Shown in pieces: positions 35,796-48,393 of a stretch of 64,000 nt of DNA (position 1 is its first letter; each line of letters begins with the position of its first letter). A program made the translations under genes and the position numbers. The stretch is from Tilletiaria anomala UBC 951 (Eukaryota > Basidiomycota > Exobasidiomycetes > Georgefischeriales > Tilletiariaceae). The stretch is from positions 62,001 through 126,000 of the forward strand of contig NW_013546986.1 of NCBI RefSeq assembly GCF_000711695.1, given 5' to 3'. The notes below the pieces were generated by a model. It was not told where the DNA came from. It made no database searches and saw only the letters and a program-made list of their open reading frames with translations.

Positions 35796-36558
35796 ACTGG
35801 TGATTCGGTGGTGATGGCTCCGTCTCGAGACTAGCGCGAAGGACCACCGCGTCAACGACTTGGGCGAAGCTTACCACGTGCTGGCAGCCGCGCCGTCAAG
35901 CTGCCTTTTTGCTGCCTCGATTCTTGCCGAGTTCGTAGCAGGTGCGGTCCTCCGTACGGCGACCGTGCTCATGCCGCAGGCTCTGTACCCATACGGCCTG
36001 TTGCTGCAGCTTGCAAGGGAGCACGCTCCTTTAGGGATGTGAAGTTCAACTCGAAGCCTGGACGAGTCGACTTGCCTGTGGGTCGGACAACGCGGCAGAA
36101 GAAGAGAGGGAGAGAGGGGCGACGCGACGCGACAATTCCCTGCAAGTAGGGTTACGCGAAAGCGAACGCCGCGTGAGGAGAGTGCAACACCAGCAACGAG
36201 AGTGAGAGAAGCGCATGGAGACCAAATGAGATGACGACAGTGATGAGGAGAGGTGCAAATGAATCGATGGCCATCATATATCGGAATCGTGCTGATTGAA
36301 GAGTTCGTCAGAGGCAGGTCAGGCGCAGCGAGAGCGTGGCAAGTGCTCAGCTCAATTTGTCCTCATAGAGGTCACAGTCGTGCAGAGAAAAGCTCAGGAT
36401 AGGAAAAGTTGAGCGGCAGCAAACAGCCATAGATGCACAGGAAATCATATCATCGCATTCTGCGTTCGCTCATTGGGGAGGGTGAAAAAATTGAAGCTTT
36501 GCAAATGAGAAACAAGTACACGGGAAATCAGCTGTAGCTGCAAGAAGAGAGTGACAAA
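35796..36558. promoter_or_regulatory. Shared intergenic region between HPC2-like and NBS1-like genes
   Basis: A 763 bp gap between divergent starts. No ORF, TATA box or repeat was convincing; CGACGCGACGCGACA near 36120 is a short GACGC tandem. Confidence 0.4.
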
Positions 36559-39500
36559 ATGTGGATCGTGACCGGGTTCGACTTCTTTGGACAACAACGT
36601 CAGTGGCCCATTGGAAATGCAATGTAAAGCAAGAGCAACGTTGCTGACGGTCCGTTTCCTTTCTAAATATCGGTTCATTCAGGTAAGGAGGGCGAGCCAG
36701 GCGCGTTCGAGGAGCGCATCCTGCTGCCCAACAGACATTACACTCTCGGGCGCGGAAAGGACGACGGCAGCAACCATCGGCGCGAGGCGCCCGCGGAAGC
36801 CAAGGCGTTGAATTCGCAAAACCGCGCCATTTCGAAGTACGAGTGCGACTTGATCGTCGGACGCATGCCCGGAGCCACGGGCAGTCGCTTACAAATCGCT
36901 GCCGGCTCGGAAGGTGAAGGCGATGGCGGTGCCAATTCCGACGAGGACATTCCCTTTGCCATCAACGACGCCAGCCTGCCGCCGCAGTTGGAATGCAGCA
37001 CGGTGCTCCGGACAAAGAATGCCAGAGGGCTGGGTCTGCATCTTTCCGAGTGTTCCGGGACGGATCCGACGGATGATACTCTGCTCGCAAGTGTTTCTCG
37101 CTCTTCTGGTGGTCCTTCCACTGATTCCTCTGCACATCGCCATCCTCAACGCAACGCAGAAGACGATGACGGGCTCCAAGACGGAAGGCCCCCGTCCCCT
37201 CCACCAGCAGCAGCTGGCGGCTCCGGCTCCGTGCTGCTACCAGGATTTCCGCCGATCCTCAATAGCAAATTGAAGCACCCGCCCGACGCGCCGCGCTTAA
37301 CGTTCATCAAGAAGAATGTCGGCAAGAACTTTGCATTGCTCGAAGGCGAGCTGGCGAGAACAATTGGAAATGCGCTCGACCGCCCGGACACTTGGCCGCC
37401 CTTTGAGAACAGCAGCGATGAGACGAAGAAAGTGCCGCTTAAGGTGGATATTCGGCATGGTGACATCGTGCGGATCGGGGTCAGACATGCACTGCTGTGA
37501 GTCCTTCAAGAAACAAGCAAGTCCAACTCGCGACAGCTGAGATTGATAGGATGCCTTCCCCGCCGGCCCAGCTTTCGGTGGGAGCCGATGATCTTTGGCA
37601 CGCACGTCAAATTCACAGACCCTGCACTCGGAGCGCAAGAGCAAGCCGCTCTCCGGCTCGGCCTGCGTACACTCTCGCTGCGCGGCAGAGAGTCGCCGCT
37701 CCCGCTGACGTGCTTCGTGACCCCATCGTTAAACGTTGTCCTGCACAGCAGCACGTCGCTGCCGTCAACTTTCAAGCATGCCATGTACCTCTCCATCCCC
37801 ATCGTGCGATCCTCGTACCTCACCGCGTGCATGCAGTTGCTTGAGTCGCGTGACGCCGCGCCTAACACGCCATGGACTGGCTGGCCGTTGCACGAATCGT
37901 ACACGCCCACACCGCCCACGCCGCACGAGCAGAACATGGAAGCACTGCTCCCGCTCGAAGGCGATGCGCCGGAGGAGCTGTCGGACCGGACAATACGCAA
38001 GCTTGCTACGTACCTCGGTATCCTCGATTGGAAGGAGCAGCAGCAGCAGGCTTCCGGTTGCGATGTCGATCATGTCAGCGATTGCCCCAAAGCTGCACAG
38101 CTCCGGCACTGCGTGCGGCAGAAGCTGCACTTGCTATGCATGGGCCATGCGAATGTCGAGAGACTCAAGGGCCTGACGGTCCTCTACGCTATGACCGCAA
38201 CCGATGACGAGATTGATGCCGAGGTCAGTGATGGGACGAAGCTATTCAGGCGTATTGGCCCCGTGTATAATGCACAAGCATGCTGACCCAAAGTTTGACA
38301 TCTTGAAGATTGGACATGTCGAACTCACGACGCTGCGCCTGATGGGCGCCGTCTTGCACATCAAGCTCTTCCGACCAGGATTTATGCGGAGCGAGATGGA
38401 TGCCGCTATCCAAGAGATCAGCGCTGGCGCACTAAAGCGTTACATGCCATACACTCCAAGCGCTCGCGGCGACTCGAAGTCGTGGATCCCGGACAATGGC
38501 ATCCTACTCGTGCTCAATGCCAAGATGAGCGAGATGGACCAGATGTGCGCGGCCGCAGCCGCGGATGCGTGCGTTCTATCGTTGACGCTCCTCAATCCCG
38601 TGGTATTGCCGCTGATTCATCATCTCACGTCTTCATCTGTGTCTTTTCCACTCGTTTGCTTGGCGCCGACAGGTCCAACATCCGAATGTACGCACCATAC
38701 TTTCCGGCAGGAAGGCTCAGCGTGCTGCTCTACAGCGCTGGTATTGTCCGCAACAACATCGTGCTCGGCATGTCAGCGCGGGAAATCTTCACCCTGGACA
38801 CTCCAACAAGCGCGGCTTCTCATCTAGCAGCAGCAGCAGCTGTCCCAGACTCGACAACAGCAACAGGCGCAAGGGGAAGCACGAGGAGTGACTGTGACAA
38901 GGCGCCATCACGAGCGGAGCCAGATCCGCGCTCGAGCGCGAGTCCTGCACCGGATGGACTGGCAAAAGAAGATGCGCCCAGTATGGCCGCTGCACCGCCC
39001 TCATCTACCAAACCGGTTGCAAGAAGGGTAAGTGCTCGACGTATCGGATTGCTTCTGAGGCTGGCAGCATCATTATTTGCCTTGCAAGACCCGCAGCTGA
39101 GGCTCATGTTGCTATTGCTGCTTTCATTCTGCAGAGGCTGTTGCGGACAGGAACAGCTAGTTCTACTGCATCGAAATACAATGAGCCGGCATTTTCTATG
39201 GTCGACTCGCAAGACCCTCCAAGTAATCAGCAAGCCTCCACTTCACGCTACGGCGCAGCGCATATGTCTTCTACCTCCGCCGCACGAGAGACAGGACCGG
39301 GTGCAAGCGTGCATACAGCAGCTGTGTCCGCATCCGCACCTACCGCAGCACATTCACGCGCGGCTAGCGGCCTTCGCCGCCGCCTTATCACCGGCTCAGC
39401 AGCGCAGCAGCGCATCGCTCAAGCCGCTGGCAACTCCAGCGGCACCGCATCACAGCGTGTGTCAGTCATTGACGAAGAAAATGAGCCGCGAAGTCGCAAA

Positions 39501-40923
39501 TTCAGGCGGCAGCTCGAAGCCGAGTCGCGCGGGGATACGCTCGCGATGGACTTGGTGAGCAACGATGGCGCGCAACAAAAGCAGACTCACGGCGTGCGTG
39601 CGTCGCACACGTCTTGTCAGCGCCAGCAAATCGGACAGGACGACAGCGTGCCATGTGCGCAGCGCCGCACCCTCGTTCTTGCCACGGACCGGCAGGCAGC
39701 GCTGACAGACAGAGAACAGGCTAGCGCCGAAGATGGACATGCGGGCGTCCAGCAGTCGCGGCAGAGCAAGGCGCAATTCTCGAAGGCCATCGAAGCTGCT
39801 AGAAAAGAAGTGGTCGAACAGACCTCAGCCTTCGACATGGAGATCATCACTGGCGTCACCAAGACGCAAGGCGGCAGGGGTACTCTTACAAAGTCACGCA
39901 TCGTAAAAAAGAAGCAGGAGCAACACGTTAATACTGGGATCGACGAGCTCGAGATTGATTTGCAGGCATGGCGTGCGTTGGATCCTGAGACACTCAGGAA
40001 TGAGCCCAAAGACAGCTGGGTGCAAGTCACCCAGATCCCAATGATTCGCACGGATCGTCGCCGCTCGCAACGGCCGCTTACTGCACGGTACGATCCCAGT
40101 ATCCCAGACTTCAAGAAGTTCAGAAGAGTAAGCCTTGTCTGAGCTAGTGTCCACAAAGAACAGCAAAAGACGCTGACTGGCCCTGTGATTGACTCAGATA
40201 TCAACCCAACAATACCGACGCCCGCCGGTTGCTCTGGAACTTCCAGAGGCGAATGACTATGGTTTGGGAGAAGGTGAGTACAAGGCACACCCAGGTACTT
40301 TGGTACAGCCACTCGCGAACTGACGGCATGTCCTTGTCCTAGCTTACTACAGACGCGCCGAGCCTACTGGTGGTGACTTTCAGATGACGGCTGAGTCTGG
40401 CACGCAGGGACGAGGGGCCTCCGCCATGCAGAAGCAGAACCCCAAAGGTCGTCTGGTCCTCAATGATTCCGAATCAGGTAGCGATACCGAAATGGCGCCT
40501 CCGCCTCCCTCGTGCAAGCGCGGCGAAGTAGCTAGTATCACAAAATCGCCGGCTGAATTGGCTGCCACCAAGCGGCAGTGCTTAGGATCTGTTTTGTCGA
40601 ACGACACGGACGGTGACAATACTTCGACATGCAGCAGGTCCCTCGCGCCAGCACGTGTAGAAGACGCGGTCGGGCTTGGCGCATGCGGAGGCAGCAACAA
40701 TGGTAAAAGCACGCTGAGGGGTCAGTCAGTCAGTGAAACGATGGAGAGTGCAAGGTCCTCGGCCAGCTGCGGCATCATAAGACGTCATGCTGCTGCCGCT
40801 AGCGCAATCAACGCAATCGATTCCGATTCTGATGGTGAAACATTCAAGTTCTCTACGACCAGATCCAGGATCAGACCTGGCGCAACTGGATCAAGCTCCA
40901 GAACTAGGGCCGGAAGGCGTTGA
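36559..40923 (+). CDS. NBS1: NBS1/nibrin-like subunit of the MRN DNA-repair complex
   Basis: Nbs1 links Mre11-Rad50 to ATM/Tel1 in double-strand break repair and checkpoint signalling. Eight exons: 36559-36598, 36683-37496, 37572-38223, 38309-38568, 38673-39027, 39135-40127, 40198-40273 and 40343-40923 (1256 residues). It starts MWIVTGFDFFGQQR and continues after a 40 bp first exon into an FHA domain: ILLPNRHYTLGRGKDDGSN, LNSQNRAISKYECDLIV. A BRCT-like region follows (RWEPMIFGTHVKFTDP... IPIVRSSYLTACMQLLE). Near the end are the two hallmark motifs: an Mre11-binding PDFKKFRR (about 1031-1038) and an acidic DSDGETFKF (about 1226-1234) resembling the FxF/Y ATM/Tel1-binding motif. The 650 residues between are disordered. 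It is convergent with the axis-protein candidate. Confidence 0.85.
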
Positions 40924-41040
40924 ACTTAATTTAGGATTTCGCTGGCTCACTGCGCTGTATTTTTTACACAGTTTGTAACATTCGTTGTGATCGAGTTCCG
41001 CATCGCCCGCCCAACGAAGACGGTCATGAGAAGGACCATC

Positions 41041-44000
41041 TCAGAACAGTGTTGCGGGAAGCTGTGCACGCTTAATACCTGTCAATTTTTCGATTTGATC
41101 GGAGGCGTCCAGCAATGGCTGAGGGCTCAGCGTAGCCTCTTGATGTGTAATGATGCTATCCGCGAGCTGAGCTAGGTCTCTCACGGATTCGAGTAAGCCG
41201 GCACTAAGGCAGAAGGTCAGGATGAAATGTTAAAGTCACTTGGCTAGCGCCGGCTCCTTGCTGACGGCCTCGCACTCACCACCAGAAGACCTCCCTGTGA
41301 GCAGACTTGCATGCATTTCTAAGCAAAGCTTTGCTTCGGAAGCGGGCCTCGTTCGCCTTATCATGCAGCTTCGCTGTGAGTTGCTCCATCATGAGCTGCA
41401 AGAGAGAAGTGTTCTATCAGCCCGCATTCGCCACTCGGGATCCAGCGTTGCTCTAACACTCACGAGTATAAGCTGGTTCATTTTGTCCTGCAGTTCTCTT
41501 AACGTTGGTAGATTGGAGCTTGCGGTGTCAACGGTGTCCTTGCCAGCGGCTAGGAGTTTGTGGAACTTCCTGCGGCGAGCCCGAGCCGTAACCAAGGCTG
41601 CTGAAATGCTTGTGTCCAGTTCTTCTGGCGCTTCGGAGTTAGCCGGATGACCATGCGAGCGACGAGTTGGAGGACCACCGGGCGAGCGCATCCGCCTAGG
41701 AGAAGTGAATTGCACTGGCACGTGAAGCGACATCGGAGCATCAGGCAACATATGTACAGCATCGTTGGCTCGCTTCAGCTCGTGATCACTTGCCGCGCTA
41801 GTGTCGACTTGGATTCTGCCAGCGCAGGCAGCCCTCACGGAGTCCACAATTGGAGTCTTTTCGTGGTGTGAAGCGGCCGAAGTGATATTGAGACCACTGT
41901 CGCTACCAATGCCCGCTTTGCTCCCAAGCAGCTTGTTCTGGGAAATGTCGTCCAGTTGCGCTCGGATTGTGGATGAAGTTCTCGTATGTAGGTCACCGAC
42001 AGCCGACACCTCACTATGCAATGAAGGAGATACCTCGTCTGCAACAGCGTGAACGGCTGGGATGCGTGACGTTGTGGTAACAGACGGAAGGCTGCTTGAA
42101 TCACGCTTTCGAGCCGCATGTGCGGGAAATAGAGCCTTCCTTTCGACCATTTCCTGAGTGCTCTTGGTGAGAGTGACGGCCAGCTGCTGATGTTGCTCAC
42201 TTTCAACAAAAACTTGCTGAGAATGCTGAATCGAAGGAGGAAGTTCTACACCGGAACGGAGCGCCTCTTGTTCATCTTCAACCTGGCTGTTCTCTACTAT
42301 CTCTTCTTCTTCGTCCCTTGGCGCCGCGCGCGAAGTCTCACTCTTCCATTTATCTTCAAAGGGTTCCCCGGCAGTGCCCATCTCAGGTATGTGGCTAAAG
42401 CGTGTTCGTTGGAGAGCTTGATGTGTTGCGGTCATCCACGAAGCTGTGACATTTTTGAACCCTTTCTTGGACGCCTTTTGCGTGTCGCTAGTGATACTGT
42501 CTCTTTCACGCGGCTGAGGCTCTGGCGGGGACTTCTGCGGTTCTGCAAGCAGCTCAAGTGTCACAGAGCCGGCAAGATCGCCCTTCTCTTCCTCCACATT
42601 GGGGTTGCTCGGCACAACTCCTCGCAGGGGATCGAAGGCACCAGATTTGTCGGGCTTGGCGTCGAAGGTTGAGCCTCTGGGGGACGAACCCGTACTAGTC
42701 CGAGCATCTCCTCTCGCTTGCGTGTTGTCGGCGCGAGGAAGTTCGGCATCTCGCTGTAGCTGAGCAGTGCTCACTCTAGTTGTAGTGATCTTATGTGGTT
42801 CTCTTGCCTCCCAACCATTCTTGCGCTTCATGCTAAACTGCGTCGACTTTGTAGCGCTTACTCGTGGCTCGTCACACGCCTTCGCCTTTTTTGAAGACAT
42901 CTTCTTGCTGCCGACTTTTGCTTTTCTTTTCCTCGAAGTAGCAGTTGGCAAGTCTTCATGGTCAACGTCGTCCTCATCCTCCTTATCCGATGAACAGTCC
43001 ACTCTTTTATCCCGAGCTGAGGCTTGATGCGACCGCCTGTGTGAACGTTCGAAAGTGTTTCTAACCTGTATGCGTGGTGCTGTAGCTTCTTTGAGGGATG
43101 GCTGCCTCGTCAGCGTCTGTTCAAGTACAGTCTCTTTCTTAGCTTCGGGAGTTGTTTTCGCTTCGGATTCTTCACTGTTGGTAACAGCATCGGCTGCTTT
43201 GCGATTTCGCATGCCCATGAGCATTTCTTTCGCCGGCTGTTGAATTTCGTGAGCTGATGCAGTGCTTAAGGAGGAACTGGAGTTGTCGTGAAAAGGCTCG
43301 TCATTAGCGCTGCCTCTCGTAGACAGGGTTGCATTCATCGGCTCGGTAGCTGTGTTTCGACTCCTAGCTGCTTCTGTAGACTCCTTGACCCCATGCTTGC
43401 GAGCCACACGCCGGCTGCGGCGCACAGGATCCGATGGAGGGGCAGGCCGTTTGACCGCCTTGTTCTGTCCTTTGATTGGTACTGAGGGGTCATTCTTCGC
43501 GGTCGGAATGTTTCGAACCGTCGCAGAAGTTTGCGAGGCGGTTTTGCCGGGCTTTGCTTGCAGATATTTTTCCGGGCCTTGATGAATTTTCTCAACTGAA
43601 TCACAGTCTTTACCAATGTCGCCAGCATGAGTGCCTTTTTCTCCGTCGTCTTGTGGCCAGAAGCTCTCCATTTCGCACAGAGGATCAGCTGCGGCCAGCT
43701 CAGATAGGGTCGCGTTCTTTGAATGTGATTGACTGGCTTTGGGCGCACCATCAGCTGGTGCTTGGGCTGCATCGCAAAGCTGCCTCTCCGATCTCAAGGT
43801 CTCGTCGTTCATTTGTGACAGGTGCTGCATCTTTTGAGTGCGCCTCTGGATCTGGCTCGGGCACGAGGCGTGCGACACCGGCGGTGAAGCTGTGATGTTG
43901 GCGCTCTCAAGAGCTTCATGTTGTTGAGCGGATCCTTCGCCATTCATGGGTAAAATAACAGAGCAATCGCCCCGGTCCGAAACATCGATGCTAGGAGCGA

Positions 44001-45935
44001 TGGCGCCCTTGCGCTTGCGCAAAGCTGGCGGCTGCTTTGTGAGTTTGGATAGCAAATCGGTAGGCAGATGCGTCGGTCTTGCAGTCCTCTGCACTACTTT
44101 GTCCTGTTGGTTGCAACGGGTAAGGGCAAAGCCAAGCTTACGGCGATCCTCTTTACTTTTCACGGTGAGCTCAATTGCAGGACCCAGCTTTCTGACGATC
44201 TGACTTTCGAACCACGGCTGCATCCGAGTCTTTGGGCTGCATTTGATGCGCACCACCTCTCGCTGCCCGTCAGCGCCTAATTCAATCGCGTCGATGTTCT
44301 TCCATTCCATGGAGAGAATAGAAAGCTTTCCTTGCAGGATGATGCTCAGCTCCAGCCCAACATGCTGAATCCATAGTATCATTGGCGGTCCGTGGCTGCT
44401 GAGTGGCTTCTCTTGTTGTTGGTGTCGCACTTGCAAGACTGTCACAGGCACTGGACGTCTGCTGGAGATCGCCTCGAGGCTGGTGCTCAGATCGAGGACT
44501 GCCGGTGCCAGCTGGCTTGCAGCGCTCCTTTCGATTCCCAAGACCGCCTGAATGCAAGCACGCTTCATCTGCTCTTTCGTATTGTGGCTGATAGCTGCAA
44601 AGTTGTCCCATACTTCGTTCACATTGCCCGTTGCGATGATGTCGTCAGCTGCGGCTTGCATGATCCCTTGGAAGAACCCCAGCGTGAATGTAAAGGTCGG
44701 TTGCGACAAGAAGGAGAACATATCTTCGTAGAAGCAACGAATCATCCGTTCGCTACCGTGCTCTGGGCGCAATAGGTGGCAGATCCAAAGAAGGTCTTGC
44801 ATGCCGCGAAGGCCATGAGATGAAGCCAATACTCTCCCCAAGGCATCGCTGTCGAAAGAGAATATAGATGTTGTCAGCGCAAGGGAAGCGTAAGAACGAG
44901 GCGCGAAAGGGAACACACATTCGTATTCCAGATCTGATTCTGTCACAAAGGCTCTTGCTGCCATAGGTGTCCGCCAGGTCTGCAAGAGCCATGCAGCACT
45001 GTGACGTCACAAGCCCATGGTTCAGTCGGTGCTATTGTCGCGGATGAGGCCAGCCACTCACGCTGGAAATGCTCTTCGTCGGGATAAGCCAAGGGTATTC
45101 GGAAGCGATGACAAAGATGTTTACGAGCAGCGGGACGTAAGTTTCGAGCAATATGTCGCGATCTGTGCACACCGAAAATCTCGTCAGAAAGTGGAGCAAC
45201 CGTCACAGTGCGCATACAGCCAGCCTCATCTGAAGTGAGTTGGCGATCCAAGCTCACACTTCGTCCGATGGGCTTGATTTTTCTCTTGCAAGGTATCCAG
45301 GGCATCTAGAGCGAGGTTAATGAGCACGCGGACCAGCCGATGCCACCTTTGGCACTCGCTCTGCTCTGAAGCGTCGTCAATATGAGGGCGGGTGTTAGTC
45401 GCGATACTGCTAGCATGATACAGGACGGTTAGTATTGAACACCCCAGGGCACAGACAGACGGCAAAGGCATATAAATGCTTACTTCCGCATTATCGGCTT
45501 CAGATTAGTGACTGAGGATGGTCTGTCGGCATGCGTGCCCCGATTCTGAAGGCCAAAGTCCGCGTGTGCGCCATCTTCTTTCGCGTATAGCTCATAAGCG
45601 ATCTTGACGCGTTGCTTGAGCACAAGCTCTGCCAGCTTGACAATCAGCGGGACGTAAGTACCAAAGTCATTCACTAAGGCTCTCGTGTAGGAAAGCTCCG
45701 AAGGATCGTCGTCATATGCAGATAGCAGAGCCGCTAACTCTGCAAGAGCTGTTTGGCGCTTCACGGAGAGCTGATAGACGCGCACTCAGCATGCATGTTT
45801 TCGGGATCTACACCTGCAATGAACACCTACCAGTGCTTTGCAGCTCTGAGAGACTTCAGCGTGAGTGCCACCTCGATGGTGCGGTATTTTGTCCATGAGC
45901 TCCTGCAAGGGCGTTGTCGAAGGCATCTTGTGCAT
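41041..45935 (-). CDS. Candidate meiotic chromosome-axis core protein (SYCP2/Red1-like architecture)
   Basis: Eight exons on the minus strand: 45935-45831, 45770-45484, 45409-45258, 45229-45062, 44979-44919, 44848-41464, 41395-41280 and 41203-41041 (1478 residues, all phases consistent). The first 330 residues are helical and repeat-like (LAELAALLSAYDDDPSE; LVRVLINLALDALDTLQEK; GLRGMQDLLWICHLLRP). Then comes a beta-rich block with PH-like character: ILWIQHVGLELSIILQGKLS, EWKNIDAIELG, VVRIKCSPKTRM, AIELTVKSKEDRRKLGFAL. About 900 disordered residues full of Ser/Thr, basic patches (SRKRKAKVGSKKMSSKKAK) and acidic runs follow, and the C-terminal 150 residues are coiled coil (NLPTLRELQDKMNQLI-LLMMEQLTAKLHDKANEARFRSKALLRN). 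ARM-like plus PH-like plus long linker plus C-terminal coil is the layout of SYCP2, Red1 and related axis proteins. No sequence match was run, so the assignment rests on architecture. Confidence 0.45.
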
Positions 45936-46658
45936 GACAGTGATCGCGAGGTTAATATATGCGCTGCTTCATGTGTTCAGCTGCAATAAAGAGAGAGTTG
46001 GGAGGCGTCCCAACCGAGTGAGAGACTTTTCTGAGCTGAAAGAGGCCAAGGGATCTTAGCTTGATCAATTGATCGCACGATAGGGAAGCCGCTCCAGCTA
46101 TGGTGACCTTGGTACGGGGGTCGGTAGCCACCAGGCACACTTATGCGCACATACTATCTGGGCCTGTTCGCGGCAACGCAGTAATGCGGCTGATCGGCTT
46201 GCACAACCCCCCAAAACACACTGTCTCCGTCGTGATCACGGAAGCACCGGTGATTGAGGTAGAGGAGACCAGGGTTCACTTAGTGATTCATTGATGTGAA
46301 TGGAGGAGTGCTCAGCCTTGCTCTTGCTCGAAATGTTCAAGGCGCAAGACTAAATCGCTTCGACTGCCTCTTGTCTCGACTCAATTAAGACTGCCCTATA
46401 GTGCCGGGTGGCCCGTGCTCATTCACCTGAGACATCCTCGTCATCTCCTTGGCCCTCTAGCTTTTTCTCCATAGCGCTGATGCTACCAAATGGAATCGTC
46501 TTCATCGCTCAAACAGTCCTTCACCAGCTCGTCTTCATCCTCATCCGAAAGTCTGAAGGATAGCGAAGTCAAAGGATTGCTTTCCAAGCCTCTTTTGAAA
46601 ACACTGAGTGAACCGCCATTGATGCGGCCTCCACCACCTCTTCGACTCCGAAAACAAC
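45936..46658. promoter_or_regulatory. Shared intergenic region between the axis candidate and DCP1, with an upstream ORF
   Basis: A 723 bp gap between divergent starts. An ATG at 46490 opens a Ser-rich frame that ends at 46720, overlapping the DCP1 start out of frame; if it is in the mRNA it would act as an inhibitory upstream ORF. No TATA box was recognised. Confidence 0.4.
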
Positions 46659-48267
46659 ATGGATGGATCACAGGACGCCGCCAGGCGCGACTTCAATATG
46701 CGAGTTCTCAAGCGACATGACAGTAGTATTGAGAAGATCATCTGCTCTGCGTCCTTTGTTGTGCTGTACTCGCACCAGGAGCAATGGGTGAGGATGCATT
46801 CATGAGTCAAGCTAATGATGGACCTGAGGCTGATCTGATGTCTCGGGGAACTTAGACCAAGACTGGTATTGAAGGTCCCATGTTCATCTATCAGCGGTGA
46901 GCGTTCTTCACGAAGAATCTGTGCTTCCCGATCTTGATCCGCTGAGCACTATTTCCACATGGGTTATGCGTTACGGTAAAAAGAGTACAGTCCCCCCACT
47001 ATGGCTTCTTCATCATGAACCGAAACGGAGTCGAAAACTTTAGCGCCAGCATTACACCGCAAGACGACCTCGAGCTCACGCCAGAATTCATCATTTACCA
47101 TCCTGGCTCTCCTCAAAAGCAGTCAAGTGACGATGACAGCGAAGGTTCGTGGCTGGAGCTCATACACCTGACGTATTGAAGATTCTGGATCCTGACCAGT
47201 GTTGCTTGATCAGAAGGAGATGATACGTATGGCATCTGGATTTTCGAAGCCGCTCAACGAGAGTTGATCGGAAAGGAACTGATCCGGTGAGATGGATGTG
47301 CCCTCGCCTTAGCTTCGCTGCTGTTCTGACCACGGTGCACTTGATGCCGAGCAGACTGCACGCAGCGCCGAATTCTGCTGTGCCTGCTTCTAAACCGAAC
47401 GAAGCCAAATCTGTTGGGCAAAATATCACTCTCGACGCACTTTTTGGTTCAGCAGCGCAGCCGCCCAATGATACGCCGGGTGCCACGTCGTCTCCGCCTG
47501 CAACCAAGCAAGGTGAACCACCTTCACAAGCTACCGGCCTTTCATTGATGGATCAAATCTTTCAAGGCGCCAACGCATTGACACTGCCTGCGCTGCCAGC
47601 TTCACATGCGCTACGGAACGGCGGCGTAGCGACGATACGAACTCCTATGATGGCACATGCTTCTGCTGGCCCGCCATCTGCAGCTCCGGCCGGACAGTTG
47701 CCATCTGCTCCAAATGGTGGGACGGCACCGCCAAATGGGTTGTCTCCTGAACAGCAAAATGGCACTTCTGTCGGAGTAACGAACCTGCAAGATTCTGGAG
47801 CGAACCAAGGCATTGGAATCGCAGCGGACCTGATGGCCATGCTTGGAATCAAGACATCATCTGCCCACATGTCTTCGTCATCTCCCTCGACACCCAGCGG
47901 CGGGACCGCGCCGGTCGTAACCAATGGACAACATCAGAAGCCATCGAGCAGGCTTACTGCAGCTGCTGAGCCGCTCGATAACGAGTCCACTCGATTATCG
48001 CCAGGCCAGACCACATCAGTGCCGCAGAAGGCAGGTCCCGTCGCCGCCGCATCCTCGGCAGCATCACGAGACGCTGTCGCACCTCTTTCGTCTCGAACTG
48101 CCGGTGGCATCATCGGCATGGCTCTGAGAGATCCGGTCCTGGCAATCAACGGCCCGGGTGCCGAACCTCTGAGCAAGCGCGACTTTGTTCGAGAGCTGCT
48201 CTCCTTGATTCACACCGACCGTAGCTTCGTGGACACTCTTTACGCCGACTATATTGCAAGATGTTGA
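46659..48267 (+). CDS. DCP1: mRNA decapping activator DCP1
   Basis: Dcp1 binds Dcp2 and stimulates removal of the mRNA cap in the cytoplasm and P-bodies. Exons 46659-46787, 46856-46896, 46984-47144, 47214-47286 and 47355-48267 give 438 residues. The EVH1 domain is rebuilt across the introns: RRDFNMRVLKRHDSSIEKII, SHQEQW-TKTGIEGPMFIYQR, SPHYGFFIMNRNGVENFSAS, DDTYGIWIFEAAQRELIGK. The C-terminal half has a short hydrophobic motif (ITLDALFGSA) like the decapping-factor motif of metazoan Dcp1, a disordered Ser/Pro/Ala region, and an end helix SKRDFVRELLSLIHTDRSFVDTLY matching the trimerization element. The acceptor at 46982-46983 (AAAAAG) lacks a pyrimidine tract and was chosen because it alone restores frame with good sequence; it should be checked. 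The upstream in-frame stop at 46620 supports ATG 46659. Confidence 0.88.
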
Positions 48268-48393
48268 TCTGATGCAATGCAAGAGCACGCACTAATGAGC
48301 AAGAATGTCAAGAACAGCAATGTAGCGATCTACGCCGCAATATGTATTTTTGGTGTATCATGAAAGATACGGCAATGACTGAACACAACACCA

